Assembly (NCBI GenBank): GCA_002304945.1
Contig: DBPQ01000144.1
Location: 24,765-40,014, forward strand
DNA from: Actinomycetales bacterium UBA1416
GTDB taxonomy: Bacteria; Actinomycetota; Actinomycetes; Actinomycetales; Actinomycetaceae
Direction: 5' to 3'
Length of the DNA stretch: 15,250 nt
Below are positions 6,503 through 13,820 of the stretch, in pieces. Made by a program: the position numbers and the translations under genes. A model generated the notes under the pieces. The model had not been told where the DNA came from and did not search any database. It worked only from the letters and a program-made list of their open reading frames with translations. Positions within the stretch are counted from its first letter, which is position 1, and every line of letters begins with the position of its first letter.

Positions 6503-8376
6503 CAGCCCTCATCCTCCTGGCCGGCGGACACGCGCGCGGCCTCCTTCTCGCGGGCCCGTCTCTCGGCGATCGTCAGCGGGCCGGCCTCGGCGGGTCGGAC
6601 CCGGACGGAGCCCCGGCCGCGATAGGTCATGGCCGACGCGCCGAGGTGCTCGGGATCGAGGCCCGAGAATCGGTGCCCCTGCCCGAAGAACCGGGTCCGG
6701 ATCAGGAGCTGCATCATCGGGTGGGTGAACAGCACGACGACGGCGAGGTCGACCACCGTGGTGAGGCCCAATGTGAAGGCGAAGCCCCGCACCCCGCCGA
6801 CCGCGAGGAAGTAGAGCACGGTGGCCGCCAGGAGGTTCACGGCGTCGGACACGATGATGGTCCGGCGCGCACGCGACCAGCCGAACTCCACCGCGTCCTC
6901 CAGGGACCTGCCCTCCCGCACCTCGTCGCGGATGCGCTCGAAGTACACGATGAAGGAGTCGGCGGTGATGCCGATCGCCACGATGAGGCCGGCGACGCCC
7001 GCGAGCGAGAGCCGGTACCCGGTCGTCCACCCGAGCAGCGTGATCATCAGGTAGGTGATCAACGCGGCCACCGTGAGGCTCGCGGCCGCCACGAGCGCCA
7101 GGGCACGGTACTGCAACAGCATGTAGAGGAGCACGAGCCCGAGTCCGATGGCGCCGGCGAGCAGGCCGCGCTGCAGCTGCTCGAGGCCGAGCGTCGCGGA
7201 GATCTGCTCCTCGCTCTGCACCTCGAAGTTCAGCGGCAACGACCCGAAGTTGAGCTGGTTCGCGAGCGTGGCGGCGGACTCGCGGGTCAGCGACCCCGAG
7301 ATCTGCGCCTCCCCGGTGGGGATCGGGTCGTCGACCGACGGGGCCATGACCACCAGTCCGTCGAGGACGATGGCGAACTGGTTCTGGGGCGAGGCCAGCC
7401 CGGAGAGCCTGGTGGTGGCGTCCGTGAAGGCGTCCCGTCCCTCCCCGTTGAAGCTCATCGTCACGATCCAGTTGTTCGTGGTCGCACCGGTTGAGGTGGT
7501 CTCGAGGCCGGAGGCGGCCTGGGTGATCTGGGTGCCCTCGACGTCCGCCGGGCCGAGTGCGTACTTGGCGGAGCCGTCGAAGGCGCACGCCACGGCGGGC
7601 TGACCGGGTTCGAACGTGTCTCCGCCCGCCAGGTTGGCGGGATCGAGGCAGTCGAGCACGTAGTAGTCGAAGGCGAGTTGCTCGGTGAACCAGAGAGTCG
7701 AGGAGTTGTCCGCCGGCTCGGCGGCAGGCGTGTCGGACAGGACCCCGTCGGCGTCGGCGTCCGCCGCCCGGAAGGCGGCCTCCTCGATCTCCTCACGGGT
7801 CCACGTCTGCGCGGTCGGCGTCGCGGTGGGCTCGGCGGTCGCCGTCGCATCGTCCGTGGGCTCCGCCGTCGGCTCGCCGGTGGCGTCCGCCGTCGGCGAG
7901 TCCGTCGCGGTCTCGCCGGGCTCGGTGAGGGCGGTCTCCGCCTCCGCCGCCTGCTCCTCGACCGCCGCCAGGGCGCCGGGGTCGATGGTCGTCGGCGCGC
8001 CGATGGTGAGGACCGGCCGGAACCGCAGCTGGGCGGACTGGCGGACGAGGTCGAGCGTCGCCTCGTCCGGTTCACCGGGAAGGGCGACGACGATGTTCTG
8101 CTGGCCCTGTCGCGTGATCTCGGCCTCGGCGACGCCGGAGGCGTCCACGCGCTGCCGGATGATCTCGATGGCCTGGTTGATGTCGTCCTCCGACACCTCG
8201 GAGCCGTCCTGGGTCCGGGGGGTGAGGATGAGCTGCGTGCCGCCCTCCAGGTCGAGGGCGAGCTTCGGGGTCAGGGAGGCGTCGGAGACCCGCGTGCCGA
8301 TGAGAATCGACACGAGGATGGCGAGGACGGCCACGAGCAGCCCGATCATGGGGCGAGCGGGCCGTGTGGTCTTCAC
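6502..8376 (-). CDS. secD: Protein translocase subunit SecD
   Basis: This protein has 624 residues from the GTG at 8376. It is the larger half of the SecDF export motor. An N-terminal membrane span (about 10-28) is followed by LDLEGGTQL at 41-49, a large extracytoplasmic domain to about 400, and five C-terminal spans (about 403-560) with GITADSFIVYFERIRDE at 469-485, the core motif with the conserved aspartate. Between about 140 and 225 there is an insert: an Ala/Thr/Pro/Glu-rich stretch, then a helix ending in DADADG. Two cysteines, C243 (LDC) and C264 (VAC), flank the insert's far side and could pair. Starts at TTG 8382 and ATG 8349 are also in frame; GTG is preferred for the GAAGA 9 bases upstream. 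The yajC stop lies 35 bp upstream, and secF overlaps the end. Confidence 0.95.
   Translation of the reverse strand: MKTTRPARPMIGLLVAVLAILVSILIGTRVSDASLTPKLALDLEGGTQLILTPRTQDGSEVSEDDINQAIEIIRQRVDASGVAEAEITRQGQQNIVVALPGEPDEATLDLVRQSAQLRFRPVLTIGAPTTIDPGALAAVEEQAAEAETALTEPGETATDSPTADATGEPTAEPTDDATATAEPTATPTAQTWTREEIEEAAFRAADADADGVLSDTPAAEPADNSSTLWFTEQLAFDYYVLDCLDPANLAGGDTFEPGQPAVACAFDGSAKYALGPADVEGTQITQAASGLETTSTGATTNNWIVTMSFNGEGRDAFTDATTRLSGLASPQNQFAIVLDGLVVMAPSVDDPIPTGEAQISGSLTRESAATLANQLNFGSLPLNFEVQSEEQISATLGLEQLQRGLLAGAIGLGLVLLYMLLQYRALALVAAASLTVAALITYLMITLLGWTTGYRLSLAGVAGLIVAIGITADSFIVYFERIRDEVREGRSLEDAVEFGWSRARRTIIVSDAVNLLAATVLYFLAVGGVRGFAFTLGLTTVVDLAVVVLFTHPMMQLLIRTRFFGQGHRFSGLDPEHLGASAMTYRGRGSVRVRPAEAGPLTIAERRAREKEAARVSAGQEDEG
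7807..7929 (-). repeat. Ala/Thr/Pro/Glu-rich degenerate repeat inside secD
   Basis: Residues 150-190 of SecD repeat short units such as GEPTAEPT and ATAEPTATPTA, and the DNA shows matching imperfect repeats of GTCGGC- and GCCGTCGG-like blocks. Such tracts are disordered extracellular linkers. Repeat number could vary by slippage between strains, but that cannot be judged from a single sequence. Confidence 0.6.
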
Positions 8377-8411
8377 GGACAACGGTCTTCTTCTCTGTGG
8401 GGGTGGGCGGT

Positions 8412-8738
8412 CTACTGGGCCCGGTCCTCGCCGGCGGGGCCGTCGGCGGTGGCGTCCTCCGCCGCGTCGTCGACCGGGGCGAGCGGCGGCACCTGTGCAC
8501 CGAAGATGGAGTCCTTGTGCCACATGGTCTCGACACCGGAGGGACTCTCCAGGGTCACCGTGTCCCCGTCGATGTCGACGACGGTGCCGAAGAACCCGGA
8601 GTGGGTGCGCACGGCGTTGCCGATCACGATGGCGGCGCGGCGCTGCTCCTGGATCTGCGCGGTCTTCTTCTTCCCGAAGTAGTTCATGGCCACGAACAGC
8701 AGCAGCATGAACACGAGCATCAACAGGAAGGGGTCCAC
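8412..8738 (-). CDS. yajC: Preprotein translocase subunit YajC
   Basis: This 108-residue protein has a single N-terminal membrane span (DPFLLMLVFMLLLFVAMNYF, residues 2-21) followed by the basic KKK and a small soluble domain. GNAVRTHSGFFGTVVDID (about 45-62) matches the YajC signature (G..V.T..G..G.V..I). YajC associates with SecDF in the Sec holo-translocon. The last 25 residues are an acidic Ala/Asp-rich tail, as is common in actinobacterial YajC. The GTG at 8738 is chosen because AGGAG lies 7 bases upstream; a TTG at 8753 in the same frame overlaps that site and would be unusual. The gene starts the yajC-secD-secF-apt block and is separated from ruvB by 73 bp that carries a candidate promoter. 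Confidence 0.93.
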   Translation of the reverse strand: MDPFLLMLVFMLLLFVAMNYFGKKKTAQIQEQRRAAIVIGNAVRTHSGFFGTVVDIDGDTVTLESPSGVETMWHKDSIFGAQVPPLAPVDDAAEDATADGPAGEDRAQ

Positions 8739-8774
8739 GGGTCTTCTCCTCAACGGCGGCGCTGGTCCTCGGTC

Positions 8775-8780
8775 ATTCTA
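8775..8780 (-). promoter_or_regulatory. Candidate -10 element for yajC-secDF
   Basis: TAGAAT on the minus strand is a good match to the actinobacterial TANNNT -10. It would give a leader of about 30 bases before the yajC GTG, enough to include its AGGAG site. The 73-bp ruvB–yajC gap is the largest in the minus-strand cluster, so an internal promoter is plausible here. No clear -35 is visible. Confidence 0.4.
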
Positions 8781-8790
8781 GGCGATCGCC
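8781..8790. promoter_or_regulatory. Perfect palindrome next to the yajC -10
   Basis: GGCGATCGCC is a 10-bp perfect palindrome abutting the upstream edge of the candidate -10 TAGAAT. The position, inside the -35/-10 spacer, would suit a repressor or other regulator. It also contains the 8-mer GCGATCGC, which is frequent in some GC-rich genomes, so chance is a real alternative. Confidence 0.25.
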
Positions 8791-8811
8791 GGAACCGCCC
8801 CTAATCCTCTC

Positions 8812-9831
8812 CTAGTCGAAGAGGAGCCCGCCCGCGGGCGGCTGCAGGCCCAGGTGCCCGAACCCGGCGGCCGTGGCGACACGCCCCCGGGGAGTCCTGC
8901 TCATCAGCCCCTCACGCACGAGGAACGGCTCGACCACGGTCTCCACCGTCTCCGGTTCCTCGCTCACCGAGGCGGCGAGCGTCCCGAGCCCGACGGGCCC
9001 GCCGTTGAAGCGGCGGCACAGCGCCCCGAGCACCGCCTGGTCCAGCCGGTCGAGCCCGCGGGGATCGACCTCGAAGAGCGCGAGCGCGCTCCGGGCGGCG
9101 GCGAGGTCGAGCTGACCGCTGCCCCGCACCTCCGCCCAGTCCTGCACGCGGCGGAGCAACCGGTTCGCGATCCGCGGGGTGCCCCGCGAGCGGGAGGCGA
9201 GTTCCCGCGCGGCGTCGTCGTGGAGCGGGGCGCCGAGGAGCGCGGCCGACCGGTGCAGCACCTGCTCCAGCTCGTCGTCGGAGTAGAACTCGAGGTGTCC
9301 GGTGAGGCCGAACCGGTCGCGCAGCGGCGCCGGGAGGAGCCCCACCCGGGTGGTGGCGCCGACGGCGGTGAACCGCGGCAGCGTCAGCGGGATCGACGTG
9401 GCGCCGGGGCCCTTCCCGACCACGACGTCCACCCGGAAGTCCTCCATCGCGAGGTACAGCATCTCCTCGGCGGCGCGGGCGAGGCGGTGGATCTCGTCGA
9501 TGAAGAGCACGTCCCCCTCCTGGAGGGAGGACAGGATCGCCGCGAGGTCCCCCGCGTGCTGGATGGCCGGGCCGGAGGTCAGGCGGAGGGAGCCCTCGCT
9601 CTCCGCCGCGATGATCATCGCCAGGGTCGTCTTCCCGAGCCCGGGGGGACCGGAGAGCAGCACATGGTCCGGGGCGGCCCGGCGCTGCCGGGCGGCGTCG
9701 AGGACGAGCGAGAGCTGGCTGCGGAGGGTGGCCTGGCCGACGAACTCCGCCAGCACGCGGGGCCGGAGCGCGGCCTCCGCGGCCCGCTCGATGTCGCTGA
9801 CCGCGGCGTCGGTCACCCGCTCGTCATCCAC
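8812..9831 (-). CDS. ruvB: Holliday junction branch migration ATPase RuvB
   Basis: This protein has 339 residues from the GTG at 9831. RuvB is the hexameric AAA+ motor that, loaded by RuvA, drives branch migration of Holliday junctions. Visible motifs: Walker A GPPGLGKT at 61-68, SGPAIQHAGDLAAIL at 86-100, Walker B with IDEIHRL at 111-117, AMEDFRVDVVVGKGP at 128-142, and the sensor/arginine-finger region GATTRVGLLPAPLRDRFG at 158-175. The C-terminal winged-helix DNA-binding domain includes FNGGPVGLGTLAASV and MSRTPRGR. The GTG start overlaps the ruvA stop by 8 bases (GTGGATGA). Neither it nor the in-frame GTG at 9816 has a strong ribosome binding site, so translation probably depends on ruvA. 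An upstream in-frame start at 9861 lies inside ruvA and is less likely. Confidence 0.97.
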   Translation of the reverse strand: MDDERVTDAAVSDIERAAEAALRPRVLAEFVGQATLRSQLSLVLDAARQRRAAPDHVLLSGPPGLGKTTLAMIIAAESEGSLRLTSGPAIQHAGDLAAILSSLQEGDVLFIDEIHRLARAAEEMLYLAMEDFRVDVVVGKGPGATSIPLTLPRFTAVGATTRVGLLPAPLRDRFGLTGHLEFYSDDELEQVLHRSAALLGAPLHDDAARELASRSRGTPRIANRLLRRVQDWAEVRGSGQLDLAAARSALALFEVDPRGLDRLDQAVLGALCRRFNGGPVGLGTLAASVSEEPETVETVVEPFLVREGLMSRTPRGRVATAAGFGHLGLQPPAGGLLFD

Positions 9832-10408
9832 GGGCGCCGCCCAGGCGTTGCAGGGCGGCACGCAGCGTGGCGGCGCGATCCTGCCCGGGTGCGCTCACGG
9901 CGTCGACGGCGGCAGTCGCGTCCCGTGACGACCACCCCAGGGCGACGAGCGCGGCCACGACCTCCTCGTCGAGCGCGGCGGGGGCGGGTGCGGGTGCCGC
10001 GCCCTGCGGGGTGCCGAGCTTGCCCGCCAGCTCCAGCACGAGGCGCTGCGCACCCTTGCGGCCGATCCCGGGGACGCGCTGGAGGGCGGCGAGGTCCTCC
10101 GCCGCGATCGCGCGGCGCAGGTCGTCCGGGGAGAGCACCGCGAGCACCGCGAGCGCCAGTCGAGGCCCGACGCCCGTGACGCTCTGGAGGGTGAGGAAGG
10201 TGGTGCGCTCGTCGTCGTCCCGGAAGCCGAACAGGGTGAGCGAGTCCTCCCGGACCACGAGGCTGGTGGCGAGGTGGGCGCTCTCCCCCACCCGGAGGGT
10301 GGCGAGCGTTGCCGGGGTGGCGGTGCACGCGAGCCCGACTCCGCCGACCTCGAGGACGGCGTGGTCGAGGCCGAGGGCCGCGACGGTGCCGGTGAGCGAT
10401 GCGATCAC
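9824..10408 (-). CDS. ruvA: Holliday junction DNA helicase subunit RuvA
   Basis: This 194-residue protein is the tetrameric junction-binding partner of RuvB. An N-terminal OB fold (about 1-62, MIASLTGTV...LFGFRDDDER) is followed by two helix-hairpin-helix motifs, SVTGVGPRLALAVL at 76-89 and VPGIGRKGAQRLVLEL at 112-127, which grip the DNA backbone. After an Ala/Pro linker (about 136-146), domain III (about 147-192) binds RuvB. The start is a GTG at 10408, with GGAG 5 bases upstream. The gap to ruvC is only 33 bp but contains a LexA-box-like sequence, suggesting that ruvA-ruvB may be induced by DNA damage separately from the upstream genes. Confidence 0.96.
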   Translation of the reverse strand: MIASLTGTVAALGLDHAVLEVGGVGLACTATPATLATLRVGESAHLATSLVVREDSLTLFGFRDDDERTTFLTLQSVTGVGPRLALAVLAVLSPDDLRRAIAAEDLAALQRVPGIGRKGAQRLVLELAGKLGTPQGAAPAPAPAALDEEVVAALVALGWSSRDATAAVDAVSAPGQDRAATLRAALQRLGGARG

Positions 10409-10419
10409 GATGACTCCAC

Positions 10420-10435
10420 TGGAACAGGTGTACGA
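10420..10435 (-). promoter_or_regulatory. Candidate LexA (SOS) box upstream of ruvAB
   Basis: The minus strand reads TCGTACACCTGTTCCA. Compared with the actinobacterial/Gram-positive LexA consensus TCGAACNNNNGTTCGA it matches 10 of the 12 fixed positions, with one mismatch in each half-site. It lies just upstream of the ruvA ribosome binding site. A -10-like TAGAGT (10439-10444, overlapping the ruvC stop) would place the box over the transcription start, a good place for a repressor. ruv genes are SOS-regulated in many bacteria. Confidence 0.55.
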
Positions 10436-10441
10436 ACGACT

Positions 10442-11020
10442 CTAGCGCAGGTAGTCGCCCCGGGAGGCGTTGGCGGGACGGCGTGCCGTCCGCTCCGCCT
10501 CGGCCCAGGCGCGCTGGGCGGCCGTCTGGGCCGGCGTGTCGGAGGCCGTGGGGCTGCCCAGACGCCAGGAGTGGCAGATGGCGAGCGCGAGGGCGTCCGC
10601 GGCGTCCGCGGGTCTCGGGGCCTCGGCGAGGCCGAGGACGCGGGCGACCATGTGCTGGACCTGGCCCTTGGGGGCGTTCCCGTACCCGGTGACCGCGGCC
10701 TTCACCTCGGAGGGGGTGTGCAGCGTGACCGGGATGCCTCGTGCCGCGGCCGCCACCATGGCCAGGCCGGCCACCTGGGCGACTCCCATGACCGTGGGGA
10801 CGTTGTGCTGGGCGAAGGCCCGCTCGATGGCGACGGCCTCTGGGTGGTGGGTGTCGATCCAGGTCTCCAGCCCGCGCGAGATGGCCAGCAGGCGGTCCTC
10901 CACGGCGTCGCCCGCCTCGGTCCGGATCACGCCGACGGCGACCAGGCGTGGCGGGCGGCCCGTCTCGATGACGCCGACGCCGCAGCGGGTGAGCCCGGGA
11001 TCCACCCCGAGGACGCGCAT
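10442..11020 (-). CDS. ruvC: Holliday junction resolvase RuvC
   Basis: This 192-residue endonuclease cuts Holliday junctions symmetrically after RuvAB branch migration. All four acidic catalytic positions of the RNase H-like fold are present: D7 (GVDPGLTRCG), E66 (VAIER), D139 and D142 (ADAADALALA). The basic residues K107 (SEVKAAV) and K118 (APKGQV) also fall at the expected places. The last 40 residues are an Ala/Arg-rich tail beyond the catalytic core, a little longer than in E. coli. The start is the ATG at 11020, which shares one base with the yebC stop (TGATG) and has GAGG just upstream. The frame is open far into yebC, but nothing there looks like RuvC. Confidence 0.97.
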   Translation of the reverse strand: MRVLGVDPGLTRCGVGVIETGRPPRLVAVGVIRTEAGDAVEDRLLAISRGLETWIDTHHPEAVAIERAFAQHNVPTVMGVAQVAGLAMVAAAARGIPVTLHTPSEVKAAVTGYGNAPKGQVQHMVARVLGLAEAPRPADAADALALAICHSWRLGSPTASDTPAQTAAQRAWAEAERTARRPANASRGDYLR

Positions 11021-11781
11021 CAGTCCTCGTCGTCGAGCGCGGCCATGACCTCGTCGGAGGCGTCGAAGTTGGCGTAGACGTTCTGGACGTCGTCGCTGTC
11101 CTCGAGGGCGTCGATCAGCTTCATCACCTTGCGGGCGCCCTCGACGTCCACCTCGATCTCGGTGGCGGGGACGAACTGGACCTCGGCGGAGTCGTAGTCG
11201 AGGCCGGCGTCCTGCAGGGCGGTGCGGACGGGGACGAGGTCGGTGGCCTCGCACTCGATCTCGAAGGCCTCCCCGAGGTCCTCCACCTCCTCGGCACCGG
11301 CGTCGAGGACGGCCATCAGGACGTCGTCCTCCGTCAGCCCGTCGGTCTTCGGCACCACGATGACGCCGCGGCGGGAGAAGAGGTAGGACACCGAACCGGG
11401 GTCCGCCATGGAGCCGCCGTTGCGCGTGAAGGCCACGCGGACGTCGGAGGCGGCGCGGTTGCGGTTGTCGGTGAGGCACTCCACCAGCACCGCGATCCCG
11501 CCCGGGCCGTAGCCCTCGTACATGATGTTCTGGTAGTCGGCGCCGCCGGCCTCCTGCCCGGAGCCGCGCTTGACGGCGCGATCGATGTTGTCCGCCGGGA
11601 CGGAGTTCTTCTTCGCCTTCTGGATGGCGTCGAAGAGGGTCGGGTTGCCGGCGGGGTCCCCGCCGCCGGTGCGGGCCGCGACCTCGATGTTCTTGATGAG
11701 GCGGGCGAAGAGCTTGCCGCGCTTCGCGTCGATCGCGGCCTTCTTGTGCTTCGTGGTGGCCCACTTGGAGTGACCGGACAT
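11020..11781 (-). CDS. yebC: YebC/TACO1-family regulatory protein
   Basis: This 253-residue protein begins with the family hallmark MSGHSKW followed by KHKKAAIDAKRGKLF. Further signatures are GGGDPAGNP (about 39-47), the ADNIDRAVKRG segment, YEGYGPGG (about 88-95) and the long acidic domains ending ALDDED. The family was long annotated as a transcription regulator; recent work on relatives, including mitochondrial TACO1, supports a role in translation at difficult sequences. Which applies here cannot be told from sequence. The ATG at 11781 is chosen over the adjacent GTG at 11784 because AGGAG lies 6 bases upstream. The gene overlaps pdxT by one base (TGATG) and ruvC likewise. A yebC-ruvC pair is one of the most widely conserved in bacteria. 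Confidence 0.95.
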   Translation of the reverse strand: MSGHSKWATTKHKKAAIDAKRGKLFARLIKNIEVAARTGGGDPAGNPTLFDAIQKAKKNSVPADNIDRAVKRGSGQEAGGADYQNIMYEGYGPGGIAVLVECLTDNRNRAASDVRVAFTRNGGSMADPGSVSYLFSRRGVIVVPKTDGLTEDDVLMAVLDAGAEEVEDLGEAFEIECEATDLVPVRTALQDAGLDYDSAEVQFVPATEIEVDVEGARKVMKLIDALEDSDDVQNVYANFDASDEVMAALDDED

Positions 11782-12392
11782 CACGTTCTCCTTTGGTTCT
11801 CGCCCTGCACCATGCCGACGAAGTGCGCGTGCATGCGGTGGTCCGCGCCGAGTTCGGGATGGAACGACGTCGCGAGCAGGGTGCCGTGCTGGACTGCGAC
11901 GATTCTACCGGTGCCCTCCCCCGGGCCGATGCGGGCGAGCACCTCGACCTCCGGGCCGACCTCCTCCACCCAGGGCGCCCGGATGAAGACGGCGTGGAAC
12001 GGCCCACCCGCCAGGCCGGCGACCTCGAGATCCGCCTCGAACGAGTCGACCTGGCGCCCGAAGGCGTTGCGGCGCACCGTCATGTCGATGCCGCCGAGGG
12101 TCTGCTGGTCCTCCCGGCCGCCGAGCACCCGATCGGCGAGCAGGATCATGCCCGCACAGGAGCCGAACACGGGAAGCCCGGCGGCGATGCGCTCCCGAAG
12201 GGGGTGGAACAGGCCGAAGGCGCGCAGCAGCTTGTCGATGGTGGTGGACTCGCCACCCGGGAGCACGATGCCGTCGACGGCGTCGATCTCCGTGAGCCGC
12301 CGGACCGGGACCGCCGTCACGCCGGCCGCCTCCAGCGCACGCGTGTGCTCCCGGACGTCGCCCTGAAGCGCCAGCACGCCGACCGTCGTCAT
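11781..12392 (-). CDS. pdxT: Pyridoxal 5'-phosphate synthase glutaminase subunit PdxT
   Basis: This 203-residue class I glutamine amidotransferase releases ammonia from glutamine and passes it to PdxS. It shows LALQGDVREH at 7-16, LPGGESTTI at 44-52, the nucleophile C79 in GSCAGMILL, and the catalytic H178 and E180 in SFHPEL. The length and all triad members are normal. The ATG at 12392 overlaps the NUDIX stop as ATGA, and the stop overlaps yebC as TGATG. Its partner pdxS is upstream in the same cluster, but a NUDIX gene is placed between them, where the two subunit genes are often adjacent in other bacteria. Confidence 0.97.
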   Translation of the reverse strand: MTTVGVLALQGDVREHTRALEAAGVTAVPVRRLTEIDAVDGIVLPGGESTTIDKLLRAFGLFHPLRERIAAGLPVFGSCAGMILLADRVLGGREDQQTLGGIDMTVRRNAFGRQVDSFEADLEVAGLAGGPFHAVFIRAPWVEEVGPEVEVLARIGPGEGTGRIVAVQHGTLLATSFHPELGADHRMHAHFVGMVQGENQRRT

Positions 12393-12922
12393 CGGGTGTC
12401 CTGCTGCCGCAGTTCACGGACGGTGCCGTCCCAGCCCGCCAGCAGATCCGCGGCGAACGTGGGGAGTTCACCGGGGAACAGCTCGCCGTCCAGCGCGGGG
12501 ATCTCGGCCACGGGAACCCAGCGCTGGTCGAGCATGAACTGCTGCTCGACGGCGGTCCACCCGCTCGCGTCCAGGTCCGCCGCATCGACGGTGGCCCGGA
12601 AGAACACCTCGTCCTGGTGCACCCACTCGCGGGCGAAGTCGAAGATGGCGCTGCGCACCGCGACGGGGCCCTCGAGTTCCGCGGGGGCGAGCTGGATCCC
12701 CGTCTCCTCGGCGAGCTCACGGGCGGCGGCCGCCCGGGGGTCCTCCCCGTGCTGTATCCCGCCGCCGGGGGTGAACCACCAGCGGCGCTCCGGGTCGTCG
12801 ATGTCGTGCCCGCGTTGCAGGAGCAGCCGGCCGGCGGCGTCGAACACGAGCACGCGGGCGCCGCGGCGGTGGAGCATGCCGTCCGTGCCGCGCACCCACT
12901 CGTCGGAGAAGTAGGTCACCAC
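12389..12922 (-). CDS. NUDIX hydrolase between pdxS and pdxT
   Basis: This 177-residue protein has a complete Nudix box: G54, E60, R68-E69, E72-E73 and G75, fitting GX5EX7REUXEEXGU. These residues bind the divalent metal and position the diphosphate of a nucleoside-diphosphate-linked substrate. The N-terminal strand VRGTDGMLHRRGARVLVFD and the WWFTPGGG entry are typical of the general MutT-like group; no subgroup motif identifies the substrate. GTGs at 12922 and 12919 are both possible starts; each overlaps the pdxS stop (by 7 or 4 bases), and the protein differs by one residue. The stop overlaps pdxT as ATGA. Being locked between the two PLP synthase genes suggests coordinated expression, possibly housekeeping of nucleotide or cofactor damage, but that is inference. 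Confidence 0.92.
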   Translation of the reverse strand: MVTYFSDEWVRGTDGMLHRRGARVLVFDAAGRLLLQRGHDIDDPERRWWFTPGGGIQHGEDPRAAAARELAEETGIQLAPAELEGPVAVRSAIFDFAREWVHQDEVFFRATVDAADLDASGWTAVEQQFMLDQRWVPVAEIPALDGELFPGELPTFAADLLAGWDGTVRELRQQDTR

Positions 12923-13803
12923 CCGCGCTCGGCCAGGCGGTGGGGGGCGGGGATGTCGTCGACGTTGATCCCGACCATGGCCTCACCGAGGCCCCGGGAC
13001 ACCTCGGCGATGACGCCGGGATCGTCGAAGAAGGTGGTGGCCCGGACGATGGCGGCGGCGCGCCGGGCGGGATCCCCGGACTTGAAGATGCCGGAGCCCA
13101 CGAACACGCCCTGGGCACCGAGCTGCATCATCATGGCCGCGTCCGCGGGGGTCGCGATGCCGCCGGCGGTGAACATGACGACGGGAAGCTCGCCCGTGGA
13201 CGCCACCTCGCGCACGAGGTCGAAGGGTGCGGCCAGCTCCTTGGCGGCAAGGTACAGCTCGTCCTCCGGGAGGGAGGTCAGGCGGCGGATCTCGTCGCGG
13301 ATCGTGCGCATGTGCGTGGTGGCGTTGGAGACGTCACCGGTGCCGGCCTCACCCTTGGAACGGATCATGGCGGCACCCTCGGTGATGCGCCGCAGCGCCT
13401 CACCCAGGTTGGTCGCGCCGCACACGAAGGGCACCGTGAAGGCCCACTTGTCGATGTGGTGGGAGTAGTCGGCCGGGGTGAGAACCTCGGACTCGTCGAC
13501 GTAGTCCACCCCGAGGGCCTGCAGCACCTGGGCCTCCACGAAGTGCCCGATCCGGGCCTTGGCCATCACGGGGATGGAGACGGCCTCGATGATCCCGTCG
13601 ATGAGGTCCGGGTCCGACATGCGGGCGACCCCGCCCTGGGCGCGGATGTCCGCCGGCACGCGTTCGAGCGCCATGACCGCGACCGCACCCGCGTCCTCCG
13701 CGATGCGCGCCTGCTCGGGGGTGACGACGTCCATGATCACGCCGCCCTTGAGCATCTCGGCCATGCCCCGCTTGACGCGGGTGGTCCCTGTGGTGCTGTC
13801 CAT
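12916..13803 (-). CDS. pdxS: Pyridoxal 5'-phosphate synthase subunit PdxS
   Basis: This 295-residue TIM-barrel enzyme builds PLP from ribose 5-phosphate, glyceraldehyde 3-phosphate and ammonia from PdxT. The catalytic residues are in place: D25 (GGVIMDV), K82 (VMAKARIGH) and K150 (IRSKGEAGTGDV). Other strongly conserved segments are MALERVPADIRAQGGVARM at 44-62, DESEVLTPAD at 103-112, PVVMFTAGGIATPADAAMMM and GVFVGSGIFKS. The length is typical. The start is the ATG at 13803 with GGAGG 4 bases upstream; the frame stays open upstream through the prsW-like gene but that sequence is unrelated. The gene follows the protease homologue by 17 bp and overlaps the NUDIX gene. Confidence 0.98.
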   Translation of the reverse strand: MDSTTGTTRVKRGMAEMLKGGVIMDVVTPEQARIAEDAGAVAVMALERVPADIRAQGGVARMSDPDLIDGIIEAVSIPVMAKARIGHFVEAQVLQALGVDYVDESEVLTPADYSHHIDKWAFTVPFVCGATNLGEALRRITEGAAMIRSKGEAGTGDVSNATTHMRTIRDEIRRLTSLPEDELYLAAKELAAPFDLVREVASTGELPVVMFTAGGIATPADAAMMMQLGAQGVFVGSGIFKSGDPARRAAAIVRATTFFDDPGVIAEVSRGLGEAMVGINVDDIPAPHRLAERGW

Positions 13804-13820
13804 GTGTCCTCCTTGGTGGG

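Noticed and set aside
11021..12007. In-frame extension of ruvC upstream to 12007
   Set aside because: It overlaps yebC and part of pdxT in a different frame and has no RuvC-like sequence. The RuvC motif with D7 needs the ATG at 11020.
13804..13820. TTGACC at the PrsW homologue's stop as a -35 for pdxS
   Set aside because: No -10-like hexamer lies at a suitable distance; the expected position falls inside the pdxS coding sequence after its ATG.
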